From positions 1 to 7,760 of the forward strand of contig SKWB01000084.1 in the NCBI GenBank assembly GCA_007129135.1: a DNA stretch of 7,760 nt, in the 5' to 3' direction. Both the position numbers and the translations under genes were made by a program. Under the pieces are notes generated by a model. The model searched no databases. It was not told the origin of the DNA and was given only the letters and a program-made list of their open reading frames with translations. This document shows positions 1 through 3,986 of the stretch, in pieces. The stretch is from Halococcaceae archaeon (GTDB taxonomy: Archaea; Halobacteriota; Halobacteria; Halobacteriales; Halalkalicoccaceae). The number at the start of each line of letters is the position of its first letter. The first letter of the stretch is position 1.

Positions 1-301
1 CGATGCCGTACTCGGGGTACTCCTCCTGGAAGCCATCCAGGAGCGCCTCGAGGGCGTCCTCTTCCCCGCCCGCCGTCCACCAGTGGACGATCTCCAGTTC
101 CTCGTCGACGTCAGCGTCGTCCTCGTCGTCGTCGGCGTCGTCGGCCGTGTCGTCCACGTCGGCGTCGTCAGCCGTGTCGTCCTCGTCGTCGGCGAGGTCC
201 TCGGGGTCTTCGTCTTCGGCACAGCCGGCGAGGCCGGCCGCGCCGGCAGCCCCGACGGTGAGCAGGTACCGTCGCCGCGAGAGTGAGCGTCTCCTGGTCA
301 T
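1..301 (-). CDS. Sugar-type ABC transporter substrate-binding lipoprotein, N-terminal 100 residues (3' end outside window)
   Basis: This is the N-terminus of an extracellular solute-binding protein, the ligand-capturing part of an ABC importer, held outside the cell membrane by a lipid anchor. The sequence shows a twin-arginine signal (SRRRYLLTVG, residues 8-17), an Ala/Gly-rich stretch and a lipobox LAGC with the lipid-bearing Cys at 27. A very acidic Asp/Ala/Thr linker covers residues 28-68. The mature fold then opens with EIVHWWTAGGEEDALEALL (from residue 70). The WWTAGGE...AL...F...YP pattern is typical of family 1 carbohydrate-binding proteins, especially the glucose/monosaccharide type. 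The ATG at 301 places the Tat motif correctly. There is no Shine-Dalgarno before it; the TATA-like element at 343-350 predicts a leader of about 20 bases. Its permease and ATPase genes, if present, would lie beyond the left edge. The family call is strong; the substrate is inferred from one motif only. Confidence 0.88.
   Translation of the reverse strand, partial: MTRRRSLSRRRYLLTVGAAGAAGLAGCAEDEDPEDLADDEDDTADDADVDDTADDADDDEDDADVDEELEIVHWWTAGGEEDALEALLDGFQEEYPEYGI
131..184 (-). repeat. 27-bp tandem repeat encoding the acidic linker
   Basis: Two adjacent 27-base units (131-157 and 158-184) match at 25 of 27 positions. They are in frame with the lipoprotein gene and encode two copies of a nine-residue Asp/Ala/Thr-rich block in the linker between the lipidated Cys and the binding domain. 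Because the unit is a multiple of three, a change in copy number would lengthen or shorten the linker without breaking the frame. Confidence 0.7.
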
Positions 302-342
302 TGTTTGTCGTTGTCCCTCGACCGACGTTACGGGTTCCCGGA

Positions 343-350
343 CATAAATG
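343..350 (-). promoter_or_regulatory. Candidate TATA element for the left-edge solute-binding protein gene
   Basis: Read on the minus strand, this is CATTTATG, the most AT-rich block upstream of the ATG at 301. Its centre is about 45 bases from the start codon, so transcription would begin near 320 with a leader of roughly 20 bases. A short palindrome, CGGGTTCCCG (331-340), lies between it and the start and could be a regulator site. This is based on position and composition only. Confidence 0.35.
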
Positions 351-462
351 GTGCCGTTCCGCCCGTCGTGCTGGGGGTGTCCGAACGGAACGCTGTAGAG
401 GGCCTCATCGGGATTCGTACGGGTGTCGCTGTCTCTCCGAGCCTCGAACCCTTCCGCTGGAG

Positions 463-478
463 GTACCCTTTCGGGTAC
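463..478. repeat. Perfect inverted repeat in the divergent intergenic region
   Basis: The sequence is GTACCC, a TTTC loop, then GGGTAC: a perfect 6-bp stem with a 4-base loop. It lies in the 254-base gap between the divergent genes at 301 and 556, where I see no coding sequence or RNA gene. A second, widely spaced 7-bp inverted repeat (CGTTCCG at 355-361, CGGAACG at 386-392) lies in the same gap. Either could be an operator. Neither matches a regulator motif I can name. Confidence 0.4.
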
Positions 479-525
479 GCCTGGACCGGCGATTCGATCG
501 GGAGGGATCGTTCGGATCACGCAAG

Positions 526-553
526 CGCTAACCCCGGGAGCGAGAAACCGGGG
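526..553 (+). promoter_or_regulatory. Weak leaderless promoter candidate with inverted repeat, upstream of the DUF4013-like gene
   Basis: The block GCGCTAAC (about 526-533) is centred 26-27 bases before the ATG at 556, the spacing of a TATA box on a leaderless haloarchaeal transcript, but it is a poor TATA match. An inverted repeat CCCCGG (532-537) / CCGGGG (548-553) fills the stretch between it and the start codon, where a repressor could block initiation. The position is suggestive and the sequence match is weak. Confidence 0.25.
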
Positions 554-555
554 GT

Positions 556-1191
556 ATGTTCGAGGCGCTTCGCTACCCCACTCGCGGCGAGCACGCCGAG
601 AAGGCGCTCCTCGCGGCCTGGCTCTGCGTCCTCGTCCACTCCATCGCGCTGCCCGTCCTCGCGCTCGTCCCGCTGCTCGGCTACTCTACGGTCGTCCTCG
701 AACGTGGCGAGGGGGACGAACCGCCGACGTTCCTCGATCGGTCGGTGCTCCGCCGCGGACTCGGCGCGAGCGCCCTGACCGTCGCTTACGGCGCGATTCC
801 GCTGGGAACCGCGCTGGTGACGTTCGTCCTGCTCGCCGAGAGCGGGCGGGAACCGACCGGAGTCGGTAGCGTGATCGTCCTCGCCGGATCGACGACGGTG
901 CTGTTCGTGCTCGCGGCGGCCGCCTACCTCCTCCCGATCGCGCTCGCGAACTACGCCCGGTCGGGCCCGCTCCGCGCGGGGTTCTCCGGGCTGGTGCCGA
1001 TCGCGACCCACGCCGCCTACTTCGTCGGCTGGTGCTCGGGATCGATCCTCGGACTGCTGGGTCTCGCGCTCGCCAGCGCGCTGGTCGACCTCGGGGGAGT
1101 GCTCGCGGTCCTCGGCTCGCTCGTCGGGGCCTACGTGACGATCGTCGCCGCGCGGCGGATCGGCCGGGGCTACGCCGTCGCGGTCGGTTAG
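556..1191 (+). CDS. DUF4013-like multi-pass membrane protein
   Basis: This 211-residue integral membrane protein resembles DUF4013, a family of unknown function common in haloarchaea. Family-like features are the opening MFEALRYPTRG, an acidic loop GEGDEPPTFLDR (residues 51-62), and a LLPIALANYARSGPLRAGF segment (125-143). Hydrophobic segments lie at about 18-43, 70-94, 103-131, 143-175 (long, perhaps two) and 178-199, so five or six helices are expected. A basic tail (RRIGRGY) closes the protein. The ATG at 556 fits the family N-terminus and needs no Shine-Dalgarno if the transcript is leaderless. Its TAG stop overlaps the stop of the convergent sugar isomerase gene at 1188-1190. Family membership is recalled from its pattern; no biochemical role is known to me. 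Confidence 0.82.
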   Translation: MFEALRYPTRGEHAEKALLAAWLCVLVHSIALPVLALVPLLGYSTVVLERGEGDEPPTFLDRSVLRRGLGASALTVAYGAIPLGTALVTFVLLAESGREPTGVGSVIVLAGSTTVLFVLAAAAYLLPIALANYARSGPLRAGFSGLVPIATHAAYFVGWCSGSILGLLGLALASALVDLGGVLAVLGSLVGAYVTIVAARRIGRGYAVAVG

Positions 1192-2384
1192 GGGTCGAAC
1201 GCCGCCGGGTCCCGGTCCAGCACACCCATCGCCAGCCAGCAGTTCGTCACCGGGTGGTAGCCCGGTTCGACCGCCGGGCCGCGGTTCGGGCCGTCGTACG
1301 CACCCTCGCGGGTGCAGTTCTCGTACCAGTTCCCGGTTCCGGGGTCGATCAGACGCTCACTGGTGTAGTCCCAGAGCCGGTCGTACCACCGCAGGTAGGA
1401 GTCGTCGTAGCGACTCAAGAGCGCGCTCGCGCCGATCGCCTCCGCGTGGACCCAGCCGTACTTCTCGGCGACGATCGGGTCGCCCGAGGACTCGACGGTG
1501 TAGTAGAGACCGCCGTACTCGTCGTCCCAGCCCAGGTCGACCGCGGCGTCGAACAGTTCTCGGGCTCGCTCGACCGGCCACTCCTCACCCCCGTGCTCCG
1601 CGAGCACGCACAGCAGTTTCACCCACTCCGCGTGGTGGCCCGGCTGGTAGCCCGGCGGCCGGAACCGGTCTCGGGGTCGGTCCTCGTTGTACGAGAACTC
1701 CGGCTCCCAGGACTCGGTGTAGTGCTCCCAGAGCAGGCCGGCGTCGGTCGCGAGGTCGCGGGTGAACCGGTCGGCGACCGTGTACGCCCGGTCGAAAAAC
1801 CGGCCGTCGCCGGTCGCCTCGCCGGCCGCGAGCAGCGCCTCGAGGGCGTGCATGTTCGCGTTCGCACCCCGATACGGGGCGACCGTTCCCCAGTCGGGCG
1901 AGGCTCGGTCCGCGTAGAGACCGTGATCGGGCTCCCAGAACCTCGTTTCGAGGACCGAGAACGCCCGGTCGAGTTCGGCTCTCGCGCCCGAGATCCCCGC
2001 CTGAACTGCCCGCGCACTCGCGAGCAGCGCGAACGCGTGGCCGTAACAGTACCTGGTCCGCTCGGTCGGCTCACGACCGTCGAGCAGCCAGTCGTAGCCC
2101 CCCTCCTCGCCGTCCCAGTGGACGGTCGAGAGGAATCGCAGGCCGTGTTCGGCGGCGTACCGACACCACTCCGGGCCGTCGGCGAGGACGCCGATCGAGA
2201 AGTTGTTCACCCCACGGGCGGTCGCGACGAGGTGTTTCGTTCGGGAGTCGTAGACAGAGCCGTCGCGTTCGTCGAGCTGGGCGACGTAGCCCCCGAACCG
2301 GGCGTCGATACAGTCGGGGTAGTAGACGTTCAGGACGTCACGCAGGGCGTGGCGGAGGCCCTCCCGGGTGCGGTAGACGTTCAT
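1188..2384 (-). CDS. AGE-family (N-acylglucosamine 2-epimerase/YihS-type) sugar epimerase or isomerase
   Basis: This 398-residue cytoplasmic enzyme has the (alpha/alpha)6-barrel sequence pattern of the AGE superfamily, whose members interconvert sugars at C1/C2 (N-acylglucosamine epimerase, mannose isomerase, sulfoquinovose isomerase YihS, cellobiose epimerase). Family motifs appear in order: RYCYGHAFALLA (111-122), RGANANMHALEALLAA (172-187, with His179), PGHHAEWVKLL (248-258, with His250 and Glu253), EKYGWVHAEAIGA (307-319) and GYHPVTNCW (375-383, with His377). His179, His250, Glu253 and His377 sit where YihS-type enzymes keep active-site residues, so the catalytic set looks complete. The length is normal for the family. 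The RGxNxNMH motif resembles the YihS/mannose isomerase branch more than cellobiose epimerases, but the substrate cannot be fixed from sequence. The ATG at 2384 is 27 bases from a TATA-like TTTAGT, which supports this start and a leaderless transcript. Confidence 0.85.
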   Translation of the reverse strand: MNVYRTREGLRHALRDVLNVYYPDCIDARFGGYVAQLDERDGSVYDSRTKHLVATARGVNNFSIGVLADGPEWCRYAAEHGLRFLSTVHWDGEEGGYDWLLDGREPTERTRYCYGHAFALLASARAVQAGISGARAELDRAFSVLETRFWEPDHGLYADRASPDWGTVAPYRGANANMHALEALLAAGEATGDGRFFDRAYTVADRFTRDLATDAGLLWEHYTESWEPEFSYNEDRPRDRFRPPGYQPGHHAEWVKLLCVLAEHGGEEWPVERARELFDAAVDLGWDDEYGGLYYTVESSGDPIVAEKYGWVHAEAIGASALLSRYDDSYLRWYDRLWDYTSERLIDPGTGNWYENCTREGAYDGPNRGPAVEPGYHPVTNCWLAMGVLDRDPAAFDP

Positions 2385-2407
2385 GTCGGCCCCGGGGACG
2401 GGCAGCG

Positions 2408-2415
2408 ACTAAACT
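2408..2415 (-). promoter_or_regulatory. TATA element for the AGE-family isomerase gene
   Basis: On the minus strand this reads AGTTTAGT, centred 27 bases before the ATG at 2384, the expected TATA position for a leaderless haloarchaeal transcript. It directly abuts and partly overlaps the hairpin at 2413-2438, so the isomerase gene probably has its own promoter and is not simply co-transcribed with the DUF4242-like gene upstream. Confidence 0.5.
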
Positions 2416-2438
2416 CTCGGGGGTCGGCCCCTGAGAGT
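2413..2438 (-). terminator. Strong hairpin after the DUF4242-like gene, overlapping the next promoter
   Basis: Two 11-base arms (2413-2423 and 2428-2438) enclose a 4-base loop. As DNA they pair at 10 of 11 positions. In plus-strand RNA the odd pair is a G-U wobble; in minus-strand RNA it is an A-C mismatch. The hairpin begins at the last base of the TGA stop of the minus-strand gene (2438-2440) and is followed on that strand by a short T run (GTTTAG), so a transcription-termination role is plausible. The same bases sit where the upstream (BRE) part of the isomerase promoter should be, so an operator role is also possible. Confidence 0.5.
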
Positions 2439-2743
2439 CACTCGCCGTCGAGCGGCTCGTCCCGCCGGGCGAGCGTCGTGACCGGGAGGCCCGCCCGTTC
2501 GGCGTGCTCGTGGACCGCCGCCTCGCTCTCGGCCCGGTAGTGACAGACCGTCCCCGAGACACTCCCCTCCTCGGTCGCCAGCACCTCGGAGTCGACCCAC
2601 TCGATCCCCGTGCCCTCCGAACGAAGCTCCGAGAGCACCTCCCCCGAGCGGTCGGCCGCCTCGTCGAGCTGGTCGCGCGTGATCGGTTCGCCGAGTTCGC
2701 GGACGATCAGGAAGTCCGAAAGCCCCTCTTGATTCGACATCAT
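2438..2743 (-). CDS. DUF4242-like small protein (possible nickel-binding family member)
   Basis: This small cytoplasmic protein of 101 residues (100 if the second ATG is used) has the layout of DUF4242, a ferredoxin-like alpha/beta fold whose member SCO4226 is described as nickel-binding. It shows an opening strand DFLIVRELGEPI (10-21), a helix DQLDEAADRSGEVLSEL (24-40), a strand IEWVDSEVL (47-55), TVCHYRAESEAAVHEHAERAGLP (65-87), and a closing TTLARR. Cys67, His68, His78 and His80 are possible metal ligands, but no metal can be assigned from this alone. Two adjacent ATGs (2743 and 2740) compete. The TATA-like element at 2764-2769 is about 27 bases from 2740, slightly favouring the second ATG. 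The gene is divergent from the iron-type importer and shares its control region. I judge the family match likely, since the pattern is short. Confidence 0.68.
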   Translation of the reverse strand: MMSNQEGLSDFLIVRELGEPITRDQLDEAADRSGEVLSELRSEGTGIEWVDSEVLATEEGSVSGTVCHYRAESEAAVHEHAERAGLPVTTLARRDEPLDGE

Positions 2744-2754
2744 CGATCGTTCTG

Positions 2755-2777
2755 TTTACGTCGGTAAAGTGGTACCG
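2755..2777. promoter_or_regulatory. Palindromic operator candidate overlapping the DUF4242-like promoter
   Basis: TTTAC (2755-2759), GTCG, GTAAA (2764-2768) form a perfect AT-rich inverted repeat. A second one, CGGTA (2762-2766) / TACCG (2773-2777), overlaps it. On the minus strand ACTTTACC (2763-2770) is the TATA candidate for the DUF4242-like gene, about 27 bases from the ATG at 2740, so a protein bound here would cover that promoter. The site lies in the 134-base gap between two divergent genes, where metal- or ligand-responsive regulators are often found. I cannot assign it to a known regulator. Confidence 0.4.
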
Positions 2778-2803
2778 ATTCCAGCGAGCGCCACGGCCCG
2801 CAC

Positions 2804-2811
2804 GTGTACAC
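2804..2811. promoter_or_regulatory. GTGTACAC palindrome upstream of the importer operon
   Basis: This is a perfect 8-bp palindrome, overlapping a CACGTG palindrome at 2801-2806, in the same divergent control region and about 70 bases before the lipoprotein ATG. For that gene the best TATA-like block is TTCATACC (2847-2854), near the leaderless spacing from 2878 but a weak match. Eight-base palindromes occur by chance, so confidence is low. Confidence 0.2.
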
Positions 2812-2877
2812 TATTCCAATGGAGTCGGCTACCCGGCTGGGAACGTTCATACCGATCGTTTCCCATCTACCGGTGGA

Positions 2878-3969
2878 ATGGTCGGTCACACGCGACGACG
2901 GTTTCTCTCCGCCCTCGGAACCGGGGGCGTTCTGCTCGCGGGATGTACCGGACGGCTCACCGGCGAGCCCGACGACGGCACCCTCGGGGACCCGGAGTAC
3001 GCCGACGAACGTCCCGACCCCGGGGGGACGACGATGGAGGAACTGCCCGACCTGAGCGGCGAGATGACGGTCTACTCGGGCCGCTCCGAACAGCGCGTCG
3101 GCGAGCTGATCGACTACATCGAGGCGATGTATCGAGATCTGACCGTCGACGTCCGGTACGCCGACTCGGCCGACCTGGTGAACGCGATACTGACCGAGGA
3201 GGAGACCCCCGCCGACATCTACTACACGACCGAATCTGGGACGCTCACCTACCTGAAAGAGGAGGGCTACACCGAGGCGATGCCCGAGGAGGTGCTCTCG
3301 CTCTGTCCGGCGGAGTTCCGCGACCCCGACGACCACTGGATGGGGCTCTCTCGCAGGTCGTGGGCGATCGCGTACAACACGGACCGGTTCGAGGAGGGCG
3401 ACGTTCCCGAGGAGATCACGGCGTTTCCAGAGACCGAGGTCGCGAGCGAGATGGGCTGGGCGCCGTTTCGGGGTTCGACACAGGCGTTCGTCACCGCGAT
3501 GCGGGTGATCCACGGCGAAGAGGAGACCCGCGAGTGGATCGAGGGGATGCTCGAGGCGGGTCTGCGAACGTACGAGGGCGGACGGAGCGACCTCGCGGGG
3601 GCGACCGGCAGCGGCGAGATCAACGCCAGCCTCTACAACCACTACCTCGTCCGCGGGAACCTCGATCTGCCGATCGACGTCACGTTCACGCGCAACGACG
3701 CGGGCGTGGTGCCGATCGTCCCCGGGGCGTGCGTGATGGACGCGAGCGACGATCCAGAAACCGCCGCGGACTTCGTCGCCCACTGGGCGTCGGCGGAGGC
3801 CCAGGAGTACTTCGCGACGACGACATGGGAGTACCCGGTGAGCCCACACGTCGACCCGCTCGACGTACTCCCCGATCGCGACGAACTCGACCCCCCGGAG
3901 ATCGACCTGAACGACCTCGCGGGCGTGGAGACGACGCTCGAACTCCTGCGAGGGCTGGACGTGCTCTAG
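2878..3969 (+). CDS. Iron(III)-type ABC transporter substrate-binding lipoprotein (FbpA/FutA-like)
   Basis: This 363-residue protein is probably the extracellular ligand-binding component of the importer encoded next to it. It has a Tat signal TRRRFLSALG (5-14) and a lipobox LAGC with Cys23, then a short acidic/proline linker and the mature domain from about residue 60 (GEMTVYSGRSEQ). Blocks matching the FbpA/FutA family are ADIYYTTESGTLTYLKEEG (112-130), GLSRRSWAIAYNTDRF (156-171), MGWAPFRGSTQAFVTAMR (192-209), SLYNHYLVRG (251-260) and FATTTWEYPVSP (312-323). Ferric-iron binders use Tyr clusters. Here the usual paired Tyr near residue 256 is Tyr-Leu, so the ligand might be bound differently or might not be iron. 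The ATG at 2878 places the Tat signal correctly. The permease-ATPase gene starts 17 bases after the stop, so the two form an operon. Related binders for thiamine or other ligands cannot be excluded. Confidence 0.85.
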   Translation: MVGHTRRRFLSALGTGGVLLAGCTGRLTGEPDDGTLGDPEYADERPDPGGTTMEELPDLSGEMTVYSGRSEQRVGELIDYIEAMYRDLTVDVRYADSADLVNAILTEEETPADIYYTTESGTLTYLKEEGYTEAMPEEVLSLCPAEFRDPDDHWMGLSRRSWAIAYNTDRFEEGDVPEEITAFPETEVASEMGWAPFRGSTQAFVTAMRVIHGEEETREWIEGMLEAGLRTYEGGRSDLAGATGSGEINASLYNHYLVRGNLDLPIDVTFTRNDAGVVPIVPGACVMDASDDPETAADFVAHWASAEAQEYFATTTWEYPVSPHVDPLDVLPDRDELDPPEIDLNDLAGVETTLELLRGLDVL

Positions 3970-3971
3970 CC

Positions 3972-3978
3972 GGTGGTG
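3972..3978 (+). promoter_or_regulatory. Ribosome binding site of the permease-ATPase gene
   Basis: GGTGGTG differs by one base from the GGAGGTG expected from the archaeal 16S rRNA 3' end and lies 8 bases before the ATG at 3987. It fits an internal operon gene translated with a Shine-Dalgarno. It also fixes the start at 3987, although the same reading frame stays open a long way upstream. Confidence 0.55.
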
Positions 3979-3986
3979 TCACAGCG

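Noticed and set aside
3..347. Ser-rich plus-strand open frame at the left edge
   Set aside because: The Ser run is the reverse reading of GAC/GAG codons in the acidic linker of the minus-strand lipoprotein.
1032..2540. Plus-strand open frame of 502 codons across the isomerase gene
   Set aside because: It is antisense to a complete AGE-family enzyme with all catalytic motifs; its translation has no domain and an Arg/Val-rich bias.
2740..3849. Antisense open frame opposite the lipoprotein gene
   Set aside because: It lies fully opposite a recognised solute-binding protein, has Arg/Val-rich low-complexity content and no signal of its own.
2769..3986. Upstream extension of the permease-ATPase frame, making a 1354-residue protein
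   Set aside because: The extra 406 residues overlap the clear lipoprotein gene in another frame and are Arg-rich with no domain, as expected of a GC-rich shadow frame. A ribosome site and family-typical start support 3987.
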